Below are positions 1 through 11,215 of a stretch of DNA of 64,000 nucleotides, piece after piece (positions within the stretch are counted from its first letter, which is position 1; each line of letters opens with the position of its first letter). The notes under the pieces are model-generated. The model saw only the letters and a program-made list of their open reading frames with translations, made no database searches and was not told where the DNA came from. The stretch spans positions 5,051,001 through 5,115,000 of the forward strand of contig JBBDHG010000024.1 in NCBI GenBank assembly GCA_037951165.1, in the 5' to 3' direction. Position numbers and translations under genes: made by a program. This DNA comes from Lophius americanus (lineage: Eukaryota > Chordata > Actinopteri > Lophiiformes > Lophiidae).

Positions 1-743
1 ATGGAAAATGACCTGGAGCCTTTAGCTGTGCAGTTCAGAGCTGGCACACACACACAGGAGGAGGCGGGTCAGTGAGAAAAGGGGTGGAGAAATAAAGAAA
101 AGAGCCTTTAAGCTGTCACCATTCAGCCCTGTGAGTGTAATGACTGATGGCGTCCTCTCAATGCAGCCCAAAATGTTAGTAAGCACATCCAGTCCACTTT
201 GACTTGAAAAGACAGACAGGCACACACTCTTTAGTTGCTCAGAAGGGAAAGAGTTCAGGAGCAAAAAGAAGTTCTCAGGTGTGTGTAAAAGTGTCGTGGC
301 TCTTTCTCTTGTCAGATTGTTTGGAGTTGAGTTTGCAGACAGCAAGAGGTTACTTCATGACTGCCTCTGCACTTTCTTTTTGGATTTATGTGCAACTTCT
401 TTACGCGCACACAAACACACACTCGACTAATGCGTAGCGTTCCCCGCAGATCTTAATGCAAACGAGTGTTTGTGGAGCAGAAAGATGTAATTTGCTCAGC
501 GGCACCGGAAACACAGTCCCCTCGGACCGTCATAGTCGGTCATGGTTTGCCACTGTCTGTTTGTCTATCTCTGTCTTATTTATACCCACGCACACACAGG
601 GACACACACACCCACATACACACACAGGTAGTGCATCAGGGCCTCTTCACTGTCAACACAGCATAGAAAGTTCATTCTGCTCAGCACTTATTCCCCTTTG
701 GTTCTTGAACTGGCAATTGTAAGGAGCAAAATTGCACTATTAG
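1..743. other. Non-coding stretch, no gene recognised
   Basis: The first 743 bases hold short CA-rich runs (around 45-55, 408-422 and 587-626) and several short open frames on both strands that resemble no protein I know and have no convincing splice sites. I read this as intron, probably of slf1, because the only slf1 exon recognised lies downstream on the same strand. Nothing else is supported. Confidence 0.4.
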
Positions 744-1310
744 ACTACAGTATGTAACAGTGCTGCAAGGATCCTGATGAGAGTTCGTAAACACGAACAC
801 ATCACCCCCGTTCTTCATTCCCTTCATTGGCTTCCCATCTCCACCAGGATTGATTATAAGATCTCTCTCCTCACTCACCAGTGCATCCATGGCAACGCAC
901 CCCCCTACCTAAAAGAACTACTCACCCCACTGACCTCAACACGATCCCTCCGTTCTACCCACTCATACCACATCCTCCATCCCCTGACTAAGCTCAGCAC
1001 TATCGGTGATCGGGCCTTCTGTTCTGCTGTCCCTTGTCTGTGGAATGCCCTCCCTGACCATCTGAGGGCTCCACAGATGACTGACACATTTAAAAAAGGA
1101 TTTAAAACTTTCCTTTTTAGCAGAACCTATAACTTTAATTAACATTGCTGCTTTTTGGTCATGTTTTTATATAGTTATTATTTAATTTTTTCTTGATGCT
1201 TTTATCTGCTTTTACTTTGTAACACTTTGACAGTTGATCCAAATGTAAAGTGCGTTATAAATTAAATGTATTATTATTTTATTTTTATTTTTATTATTAT
1301 TATTGGAGGT
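744..1310 (+). mobile_element. LINE fragment, reverse transcriptase C-terminal end plus 3' tail
   Basis: An open frame from 744 to the stop at 1140-1142 encodes the very C-terminal part of a non-LTR retrotransposon polyprotein. Visible landmarks are HITPVLHSLHWLPIS, then TRIDYKISLLTHQCIHG, PPYLKELL and later GDRAFCSAVPCLWNALP, the usual order in L2/Rex1-like teleost LINEs. The 3' UTR runs to an AATAAA-poor, ATTATT-rich tail near 1270-1305, as expected for elements whose 3' end is a short tandem repeat. The endonuclease and most of the reverse transcriptase are absent, so this is a 5'-truncated copy. The frame is unbroken for about 130 codons, suggesting a relatively young insertion. The exact clade is not certain. 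Confidence 0.85.
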
Positions 1311-2959
1311 CTGCGTTCGGAGCCCTTAGTTTCGACCGGGGGGATGTTGATGTTTCAACCGCACGTTTCTCCAGGCTGCATTTCAGTGATTTCCCTCACT
1401 GAGAATTTTTTGACGAGATCTCCTTTTTCTTCTATTCCAGCCTGTCTCTCACTTCTCCCCCACCCACCCTCCGAACACCCCCCCCCCAATACTTCTCTGT
1501 CTGTGGTTTGAGGTGGTTGCCAGGATTAACTCTGGAGATCTATCCAGTAGTATCCCCGGATGTTCCTCAACGTGCTCCAAGAGGAGGGAGAGACCCCCGT
1601 TTTAGATAATCCCCATGTGTGCCTTTTATACTGACATAATGAAGGCCAGGCAGGATCAAAGGAAGGTGTTGATGATTTTGTAATTTGCTATCAAAGGTTT
1701 CTTGTGGGACTTCTTATGCCTCACACCACTCATAGTGTGCACCACACAAACATATTTTGCCCTTTCTGAATAGCTTTAGCATTTCGGTGAGAGTGAAGGC
1801 CATGGGGAACTAGCTCCAGTGAAAAGGAAAGGGCAGAAGCCAATGAACAACCATTTTTATTTAGTTTGCTGTCATCTTTAACCAACAAAGGACAGCTGGG
1901 GTTTAACGTTGTATTTTTTATTAGTACAGGCTACATAGAAATCAAGAGTGGTGAATTTGTACGTGTTAAAAACAAGCTCTTAGATTCACAACGCCAGGAT
2001 TCTAGGTTTATGTTTTTGGGTTTTTTTCTTTAAATGAAAAAAGGCGGTCACAGGCCAAGGATGATTTTGTGTTGTCAGCCATGAAGATTAAATTCTTTGT
2101 CTGCAGCCCTGAACTTAAACAAGCGTACATTTCATGAGATTAAAACGGCAGCCCCCCACATCCTTCACTCAACAACAACTCAACTCTGGAAGACATTTAA
2201 TAATCAAACAAAAAATATAATGGTAAAAAGTACTGACAGAAGAAGACTTTTTATTTATTTAAAATGTATTAGCCAGAAGTTAGCAGAAATTCAACACCGG
2301 TTGATGTTTGAACTCTGGTAGAATGTGTCCCGTCGTGTAAATCAAAACTTTCAACAGCACTTTTAAATGTGTTGAAATCATTATTTTGATGAGGAGGCTC
2401 AACTTGCAGAGAATATAGGCTTTTTAACTTTCCTAGAGTCTGTTGCACCAGTGAGGGTGGTGCATCTTTAAGTCCCCATGTTTAACTTCTGGTTTCTAAT
2501 CAGAGCCTGAGGGGATTGATCCTATGAAGACTGTTATCAAAAGTAAAAAAATATTTTTTACTTTAGAGTAGAGATTTATCTAATTTTCTTTGTCACCATA
2601 GGATGAATCCTAATAATTCCTGTGAGTCTCTAACTTTTTCTCTATCAGCAGCACAAAGTTCTCATTTCTATTCAAGTATTTCAAGTTTTATAGACTTACT
2701 TGGCAAAAGACGTTCAAAAGTTTGTTTTTTTCTTGTAATGTACGCAAGGGCTCTGCTATAAGCAATCAGATAGTGCTAAGGAATATCAGAAGATGTTTGT
2801 CATTAAGGGGTTGAATACCTTTAGTCCTCAGTGGTCAGTAAAATCAGCATTTTGTGTTATACTTGAGAAACAACGAGTCATTTTTGATTGCCATGATATA
2901 TAATTCAAACCATTCACAAAAATCAAACCTTTTATTAAGGTAATGAAATTCTTAACATA
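1311..2959. other. Non-coding stretch, no gene recognised
   Basis: A-T rich sequence with a C-rich run near 1455-1490. No open frame here resembles a known protein, and no repeat family was recognised. Probably slf1 intron. Confidence 0.4.
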
Positions 2960-3930
2960 TCTTTTTCTCAAACATGTGGGCCACAATTATTACCCCCCTC
3001 AGGAAATCCTGCGATTAAAAGGTAAGAGGTTCAGCATATTTCCAGTTTTTTTTAAATATTTTTAGGTTCACCTGTTTGAGTAGGAAAGTGTGGAACACTG
3101 ACTTTCTGTTTTACTGGGGTATAAATATGTAGTGACACAGGCTTAATTCTCTTTGACGTTCTTGGCAATGGGAAAGACCACATAACATGGAAATGATGTG
3201 TGAAGAAAACTTATAGAGCTGAAGAAATCTGGTAATGGCTACAAAAAATATTTCAATGGTTAAAAATATCCGTTTCATCAGTTAGATCAGTAATTAAGAC
3301 GTATAAAGAAACTTGCGAAGAGGACAGGTCTGCAGACAGATCCTATGCCCTGTGAGGAGGACGGCTTGACTGGCTTAAGACTCTCCAAGGATCGCAACTG
3401 GAGAATTGCTGAGGTCAGTTGAAACTTGCGATCAGAGTCTCCCTAACCACCATCAGATGGCAACTTCACCAAGACTAGCTGGGTAGATAGAGAAAAGCCT
3501 CCGCTGTGATCCAAACACAAGCTAATGTGCCTACAATTTGCCAAACATGCAAAGCAAAGTCATAGAGATCTTAAATTGGGATGTAGTTGGACAATCCAGC
3601 AGGACACTAATCAGAATCATACCTAAATAATCAACCCAAAAATGCTTCAGAAATCAGAAAATGGCCATGACCAACCCAGTCACCTGACCTTAACCAGAAC
3701 ACAGAAAGTCTTTGGGATGTGCTGAGAAGGAGAGTTCACAAACATCAACCTCAGAACCTGAAGGAGTTTCTGTATGGAGGATTGGTCTCAGATCTTCTCT
3801 ATGTGTTCTCAAACCTCCTCACACACTACAGAATAAGTCTCAGAGCTGTTATTTTGGCAAAATGGGGATGCACTAAATATTAAACGCAGGGTGCTAATCA
3901 TTGTGGCACACATGTTTAAGAGAAATATAT
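2960..3930. mobile_element. Decayed Tc1/mariner-type DNA transposon
   Basis: The ends form an inverted repeat: AAACATGTGGGCCACAATTA near 2970-2990 is matched in reverse complement by TGTGGCACACATGTTT near 3902-3917, with further similarity outward in A-T rich sequence. Between them are stretches typical of Tc1 transposase genes in + orientation, including the segment around 3660-3730 that would encode the CDS region before and after the catalytic glutamate (TGACCTTAACC followed by TTTGGGATGTGCTGAGAAGG). The frame is broken by many stops and deletions, so no transposase is made. At about 0.95 kb it is shorter than a full Tc1 element (about 1.3-1.6 kb). Confidence 0.75.
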
Positions 3931-4164
3931 GTTTGTTTGTTTTTTGAATAGAATTTAAGATAAGTACGGATCATTTGAATTAAAGTTCATGGGTATAGAC
4001 GAAGCCATTTTTCTGTATCTCCTTTCACACAAGAGATACCAATTATTCTGGAAGGCACTGAATTGTGCCAGTAAACCCAATATACAAAAATTGTGTACTT
4101 TTGCTTCTAACTGTGTTATCTTTACCCTAATCTTACCTTTTGCATAAACCATGTACCTTGGGAC

Positions 4165-4300
4165 ATTACCATCAACTGTACTTTGTATTATAGCTAATTA
4201 GCGAACATTAGCATGCTAAACATACAAAGTGGATATTGACACTGTAACCCGATAAACATCAGCATGCTAACAATAGCATTGAACTCAACGGAGACTTTGC
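4165..4300. repeat. Teleost interspersed repeat with GCTAA/TTAGC motifs
   Basis: The segment has repeated TTAGCATGCTAA-type words (for example CATTAGCATGCTAAACAT at 4207-4224 and ATCAGCATGCTAACAATAG near 4258-4276). I recognise this pattern from a widespread non-autonomous repeat of teleost genomes. Only a fragment is present and its class cannot be settled from the sequence. Confidence 0.5.
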
Positions 4301-6068
4301 ACATCTTCAATAGTTAATAAAATGACTTTATGCTCAGATCCTCATTTGTAATCTAACTCCTCACTTAACCCTCCCATCTGCTCAAAACTAACATTTGTAG
4401 ATTTTATGATGTACTGAGGCCAAAACTAGCACTTAATTACAGAGCAACACCAACATATTGAAGTACTTCTTTCCCTGCTCTTTTATTGAAATTGAAAGAA
4501 CACAGGGGGATTGGTGTTAAATGACTCTTCCAATTGAAGGTTTTGAAACCAAACCTTAACTTAGTCAGACTTTAAGTTTTAGCCAGAATGTTGTATTACA
4601 TGTCTTTCTCTCACCGTGGTCTGTGAAAGAAAATGTTGGGTAACCTTTGAGACCTCATGCACATTTCAGTCTAATTGAATCAAATTTACTTCCAAATAGT
4701 TATAAGTGAGGTTGTGTTTTTGTTAATAAGAAACTGTTTATTGGCTTCAGCATGATGATTTGAGTGCATGAGTTAATAACCCATTCCAGTGATCAGTCTT
4801 TTCTGATTCAAGAGACCAGTTAAGACTTAATTTAGGGCTCCACTCTGATTACTGAAAAGACACCTACCTCTGATAGCATCCAGTAAATAGAGGATATCTG
4901 GCGCCTTATCTCATTAGAGATGTTGGAGTGGCAGGGGATTACTGAGCCAGCCGTTGGCGTCTGTTCTTTTACATTGCACTTTATCTGCACCATCTCTTTC
5001 TGAAGGCTATCGTTGAATTTCACTCTATGCCTGAACAGGCTATGTTTGGGTTTGAAACCCAGGAAAACCCTCACTGACTTTATAAAAAGATGGAAAACTT
5101 GACAGCTTCCAAAATGTGAAGCTTAAACATGAGATTTCCTCCTGGTTGCTGGTTGCAGTATTGGGCAACCACCAAGCCCTCACACCCCCCATATGGTCAT
5201 TAAGTGCATCTCTCTTAATAAAATCTTCCCAAAGATTAGGTTTGTGGTCGCTCATATCATACTCTTATACTGTGAGTATGAGTGTATGTAAAGTGTATTT
5301 TTTAAGAGGAAGAGTCCCCTTTGCTAATGAGTCAGGTGGATGTTTTTCGTGAGAATTATTCACACTCTGGCTCGAAATGGCGCCACCAGCCCCAAGATAG
5401 ATTCCATTCATTTTTGGTTTATTGACAGGAAGTGGGGACATAGCCTCCATCTTTATTAATGACAAAAAAAAAACACCTTGTTAGGATGATGCTCACCTGA
5501 AAAGGAGAAGACAAATCCTCCCACTGTCTGATATTTGTAGAATTTAGCCTGAATTCCAAATATACTGCATTGGCAACATCTCTTGATCTTTAAAAAATAT
5601 CAATTGCATGTGCACAGACACCGTTGCGAATGCAGAGAGGTGTTTAAACACATTCACAGGTCGGGCTTGTTGTGGTATTTCTTCCCTCTGCCTGAACCTG
5701 ATGCCTCCCTGCTGGCTGCTTTGTTGCCTCACTTGGTTGGCCTGGTTGTTTTTACTGTGGTTTCTTGTCGCTCCCTCGCAGGTCCCTATGGATTTCTGAT
5801 GCCGTGCCCCTGGCTGCAGTTCACACATTCACCCTGCTTCTCTTATTCAGGCAGTGAGGGGAAAGGAGAGAGAGAGAAAGAGAGAGGCTGGCTGCCTCAG
5901 CCCCAGCCTCAGACCCAGAGACACAGAGAGAGGGAGGCGTAGGGGGACGTAGCACTGCATCTTTCTTTACTTCCCTCCCCTCCCTCTTTTTGCGCCAATT
6001 TCCCCCTCGTCCTCTTTTTATATTTCTTGTCTTCGCCTGCCCTCTTAAGGCCAAAGGGCTTCGCTCCC

Positions 6069-6112
6069 TGTGTGTGTTTGTGTGAGTGTGTTTGTATGTG
6101 TGTGTGTGTGTG
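6069..6112. repeat. Imperfect TG-repeat
   Basis: Interrupted (TG)n tract followed by eight T residues. Confidence 0.9.
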
Positions 6113-6460
6113 TTTTTTTTCATGTGTGCATGCCAGGCTGCATCTGGCTGGTATATCAGGCAGTGGGTTTTGCGCCGCGTGTGGATCTCCCTCCCTATGT
6201 TCTGTCCTCATAGGTTAGGTCTAAGAGGGGCATTTTCACATTCGTGTGTTTCCTGTCTCACACACCAAGAGACACGCACTGTCACTGACACACCCACACA
6301 GACATAAAAGATGGTGTAATTACCCTGTGCTCCTATGTAATCCCCCAGGTCTTGTATTTATCTCCACTGCAGCATATTTGACACCCAGCACCAGTACCTG
6401 GATTCACTTCAGTCACCGTCTCTGCACCACAACCATTCCTCAGCTTCCAGTGTCATTGTC

Positions 6461-6482
6461 TGTGTGTGTGTGTGTGTGTGTT
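6461..6482. repeat. TG-repeat
   Basis: About eleven uninterrupted TG units. Confidence 0.9.
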
Positions 6483-6609
6483 TGCACGTGCACGTTATAT
6501 TATAAATAGCATTTGATGCTGCTGTCATATCCTTTGTTAGAAAAGACTTACCTTACCACTGGTTATGACTGTTGACTGTTTTATTAATTCGTATCATACA
6601 ACCAATTTT

Positions 6610-7092
6610 CTACAATGATGGCCATTACATTATAACCCCTGACAGGTGAAGTCAGAATTGCATTGATTATATCGGTGCAATGGCATATGTCGGTGGTTGG
6701 CTTACAAAAGGCACTGTCTCAAACTTGATGTGCTGGAAGCAGGAAAAATGCCTAACTTTGCAATCTGAGCAACCTTGATGAAGGCCAAATTGTAATGGCT
6801 GCAAAACTGGTTTAGAAAATCCTAAACCTTTGGATCTTGTCAGGTTTTTCTGGTTTGCAGTGGTTATCACCAACCAAAAGCAGTCTTAGGATGGTTAACC
6901 GGTGAAAGAGTGACTGGGCACTCCAAGCTCATTGATTCATATGGAAGGCTAGCCTGTTTTGTCCAGTTCTACAGAACAGCTTTTTACAGAGTTAATGCCG
7001 GCTCTGATGGAAAATTGACAGAGCACATGGCATCACAGCTGATATGTCAGCTGTGATGCCACAGTGGTTTTAATGTTATGGCTGAGTAGTGT
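6610..7092 (+). mobile_element. Internally deleted Tc1-like element, family A
   Basis: The left end (GGCCATTACATTATAACC near 6620) and right end (GGTTTTAATGTTATGGC near 7066-7082) are inverted copies of the terminal repeat of a common fish Tc1-like family. Between them the order of the transposase 5' half is still visible: GATGTGCTGGAAGCAGGAAA near 6727-6746, then the CAAATTGTAATGGCT and GCAGTGGTTATCACCAACCA landmarks. The central and 3' parts of the gene are missing, giving an element of 483 bases with no coding capacity. A 14-bp perfect hairpin at 7029-7060 marks the deletion junction. The element at 39895-41756 belongs to the same family. Confidence 0.8.
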
Positions 7093-9708
7093 GGAATTGA
7101 GCAATATAAGTCTAATTATTGGAAAGGATTTTTTAGTCCTGGTCAATTTTCAAAAGTAAATATGAGGGAACTCTTCAGCAGCATGATTTCTGTTTTTTGA
7201 CAGCAGAAATAGAATCTACAAAATGTGCTGCTTTGCCTGGTGCTTTCTTCTTAAATGAGTGCTTTTACTGTTATCTTTGCTGCTGTATCAAAATATTTTC
7301 CCATGATATGAGAACATACCCTAGGAATTTAAATTTTATGTTACTTATGACTGGATTTCAAGAATTTCAAGAACAACCATTATAAAGTAAAGTAATTTCT
7401 AAAGGTATTCCATGCACATATTTCTACATTTTGACGTATTTTACTCCCCACTGTTTATTTTTGTATTTTCTTAATTCTGTTTAAATGTCCCTTTGTTGGG
7501 GCTTTTTGCAAATGCCTCTACAATAACTCTTCGGGGAAAGAAGTATTTAGATGGAGTGGGAGACATAAACCTTGTCTTTCTCTCTCCCTTTCCTCCACAT
7601 TTGGTCGGAAACACTGCTCAGAGTGTTCGGAATGTCGCTTGAACCCCAGAACTCTGTCGAACCGTAAAGCCCTCTCGCTGAGCTGAGCTGAAGGTTGGTC
7701 TCCTCAATAGAAAGCACAAAATTGGGTGCATTGTCAAGAAAAACAGCCCTGGTTTTCAAGAACACTTGTAGCACTCATACATAAGGGACAAAGGCAGATC
7801 CATTTTCCAGCAGACACGTGTGCCAGGTCTGCTGGAAGTCGGTATGGTGAACACTAGTATTGCTTTTTACAAAAGTCCACATTCTGGTGGACCTCTCTGC
7901 TGTGTGTCCACCGGGGTTGGCTTCACACATTACAGCCACTTCTACTGGGTGAGTGCAATAGCGAGGAGAGCTTATTATTGAAACCTGGTGGTTATGACCT
8001 GCTGTTAACAACCACACTCTCTCTCGCACTCGCCACATCACTCCATCTCCCTCCCCTTCCCCTCTGCCTTTCTCTTGAGGCCACTTTGATCAAATCTCTG
8101 CTCTTACGTCCTTGACTTCTGGCCCCATTTCTGACCCCTGCATTAGAAATTTTACCCCTGATGTAAAAGTTTATGTAGATAAGGCCACAATTTATGCAGA
8201 TTCAGTTTTTGCCACTCAGGCTTGAAGCACTAAGAGGCAGATGAGTGCTGACCTTCATCGCTAACACTTACGTGAGCACTTGCCGATTATCTCATAACTG
8301 CTTTACACTGTGTTAGTTCTGTGTAAGATCTCTATGTTCAATCTCTATGTTCATTTTTTTCCATTTTACTTTTTCTTTTTGACAATGCCACATAAAATAT
8401 CATCAAAATGACATTAGGCAAGTGTATTTTACCTCACAATGCAACAAGCACACCCGCTCACAACTATCCCTTCTTTAAAGCATCATCCTTCCCAGGGCGC
8501 CACAGAGCCTGTCAAACAGAATCAGCTGCCAGCAGTGGTATCAAGGAGCCGTCTGTGTGTCACACCAAGCCTCCACAGAGCCGTAAACTCGCAAGTGGCA
8601 GCAGCATTGCCAAGGTTGAACAGTCAAGTGCCATCAAGAGCAGTTTTCCATAAAAATGGGTCTATCTGAAAGCAAACAAAAAAGGCTAACTCTTGACTCG
8701 ACCTGCTCCATGAGGGCTAAGTGTGCGAGGGCCTGTCTGAAACTGGAAGACACTTTCATTCTGAACAGACAAAGCAGAACAGTAAACAGTAGACCGTAAA
8801 TGTCACTGTTGTAACTTTCCTAGGAGGAAAAAAGTGTTCTTTTCAGTGGTGACTGTCATGTAACATGTGGATGTAGTGAAGCAGGGCTGAAAGTGTATTG
8901 TCAAGGTTATTGGAGAGTCTTTGATTACCTAGATATTTTTTGAGATGCACTGATACCACTTTTGTAAGTGGAAGTACTCACATTTAAGTATCATTTGTGT
9001 ACTTAATAATAATATTACATTTTACTTAGAGAAGTTTTTTCCTCTTAGCGCATGTTTCTTCCTGAGAAGCTGAAATCTTAAATGTAGAAAGCCGACGTGC
9101 TTCTTCATGAAGTAGTGCAGCTTTGAATGTGCAGTGCCTGTGTTTTAGTGATGGCTGAGAAGCTCTAATTAGTTGAGGAGGCAACAAAATCCCCCATTAT
9201 CTTCAACGCATAACCTCTGATTATTAACAGTGATTTACCGACTAATATGGAATCAACACAATATTATATTTATATTATCCCTATATGAAACATTTAACAA
9301 TATGCTGTGTAATACAGTAAAATATATTGTAATGCATTACCTTTTTTTTTAACTTCAAATTATGTCCCTACGGGAAAACGTTGTACGGAAAAAAGTACTA
9401 AATTTTTTTATCTCGCTTCAGTGAACTGATTATTGCTAAACTGGACCATCAAGCAGACAGACTGGTTTCAGATGCAACTCATGACATAGATGTTGCTGTG
9501 CCAGACAAAATCCACTGACCACCACAGTCTAGTCCAACTTAACTTTAACCTTTAACCTTCTTGGACCACTGTTCTAGTACAGCTACTTTGATCCAAATAA
9601 CTCGAATGAGAAAAATATTATGCAGCCCCTTCAGCAACTGGGAAATATGAATGTGATGCCCTTGTTTAGAGATTATGAGATGTCGGCTGACAGTTCTTCA
9701 TGAAGGAG

Positions 9709-9713
<5 letters not shown>
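7093..9713. other. Non-coding stretch, no gene recognised
   Basis: Probably slf1 intron. An open frame at 8482-8653 (+) has coding-like serine and lysine-rich composition but no supporting splice pattern or family match. A 13-base direct duplication (ATCTCTATGTTCA) lies at 8329-8354. No repeat family recognised. Confidence 0.4.
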
Positions 9714-9742
<29 letters not shown>

Positions 9743-11215
9743 TTTATTTCTATAGCGCCAATTTACAACAACAGTTGCCTCAAGGTGCTTTCCAAAAAGA
9801 GCAGGTCTAGACCAAACTCTTTATATAATTATCTATAGGACCCAACAAATTCCTCCTTGAGTAAGCACTTTAACGGGCAGAAACCTCGAACAGATCCAAG
9901 ACTCAAGGTGGACGGCCTACTACCATGACCGGTTGGGTTTGGAAAAAGAAGAGACAGAGAAAGAGTGAGAGAGAGAAAGAGAGAGACAAGGGTGAGGACA
10001 GATACAGACAGGAGAAAAAGCAGCAAAGATATCAGCAATAATCCTCTTTCTCCAACCGCTCCATGTTCAGGCAGCAGCAGGGATCCCAGGTTGATAATAA
10101 CATTAATATTAATGTAACATATAGCGATACCTTATGTGGAAATACTATACAATAATAATAATAATGATAACAACAATAATCATCATCATGAGCATCTTGT
10201 GATCAGTGGACATCCAGCAGGTCCACAGGAGCAGAACCAGTCACCAACCATGTGACCTTTCAGGGCGAGAAAACACAAAGACTCCAGGGAAGAAGTCCAG
10301 TTAGTAAAATGCATTTAATTCATTAACATGCATTAATCCATTTAACATGCATTAAACCCTTTAACATGTATTAATCCAGTAACATGCATTAAACCATTTA
10401 ACATGCATTAAACCATTTAACATGAATTAATCCAGTAACATGCACTAATCCAGCAACATGCATTAAAGTGAGTGGGATGTATAAAGGGGACAGTGAGAGA
10501 GGAAGAGAGAAAAGCTCAGTGCATCATGGGAGATCCCCTAGCAGTCTATGTCTTTGAGACATGCCTCTAAATTGGATAAGTGATTGGATTCACCTGGTTT
10601 CATTAATAAGTACAATTGTGTGTCATCAGCATAACAGTGAAAGTTTATGGAGTGTTTCCTGATAATGTTGCCTAAAGGGAGCAAATATAATGTGAATAAT
10701 ATTGGCCCAAGCACAGATCCCTGGGGAACAGGGATTCAGACAGAATAAGTCATTATGATGATCTAGAATAAGATCATTTACTAAAACTGTTTTAGATGTT
10801 AGAAATCTAATATTCAGGAGTCCACAATTTATTATATATTCATTTTTAACTACATTCTTGGATGTTTTAATTTCTTTTAGGTTTTTGTGTAAAATCCTTT
10901 TGTAATCTGACTTGAATAATGTAGGTGGTCTGGGGACAGACACAGTTTCTATGGGTTTTGGGCTGGTGACTCTAAAGGAGGCACAGAGAGGCGTGTAAGA
11001 CTGTGACTCTGCTTCCTGGTCTCAACGCTGTGACGTCACGTTTGCTCTCGTCTAACAGTCTCTGTTAGATTCCTAGATAAGAGCACAGCTCCATCCAAAG
11101 TGGGATGGATACCGTCTCACTGGAAAGACCAGGCTTTCCCCAGAAGGTTTGCCAATTGTCTACCAGACCCACGTCGTTCACGAATGAGTCGTTATCACAT
11201 ACTCTAGGAATCCAC
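9714..11215 (-). mobile_element. LINE remnant, minus orientation, with endonuclease-to-RT deletion
   Basis: Read on the - strand, from high to low coordinates. Near 11080-11200 is a segment encoding DVGLVDNWQTFWGKPGL, an upstream part of this LINE family. At 10943-10740 is the start of the endonuclease region (LLNIRFLTSKTVLVNDLILD then HHNDLFCL). At about 10735-10620 is the reverse transcriptase core, with VPQGSVLGPILFTLYLLPLG and the catalytic YADDT motif at about 10620-10634. Endonuclease and reverse transcriptase are therefore joined by an internal deletion, with a frame change. The rest is 3' UTR ending in AATAAAGATTGATTGATTGA at about 9715-9742, the GATT-type tail of many teleost LINEs. 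The copy is dead. Confidence 0.85.
10305..10467. repeat. Minisatellite inside LINE 3' UTR
   Basis: About eight imperfect units of 18-20 bases built on CATGCATTAAACCATTTAA, with variants ATTAATCCAGTAA. It lies within the LINE 3' UTR and probably expanded after insertion. Confidence 0.8.

Larger units (their letters stand above)
4301..6609. other. Non-coding stretch, no gene recognised
   Basis: Probably slf1 intron. It holds a purine-rich tract at about 5857-5890, pyrimidine-rich sequence at about 5965-6020, and two TG-rich runs (6069-6112 and 6461-6482). A minus-strand open frame at 4845-5040 ends at a GAG/GTAGGT donor-like site but matches nothing I recognise; see findings. Confidence 0.4.

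Noticed and set aside
8482..8653. Possible slf1 internal exon (serine/lysine-rich frame)
   Set aside because: Acceptor-like CTTCCCAG precedes it, but no convincing donor precedes the stop and the peptide matches nothing I know in SLF1.
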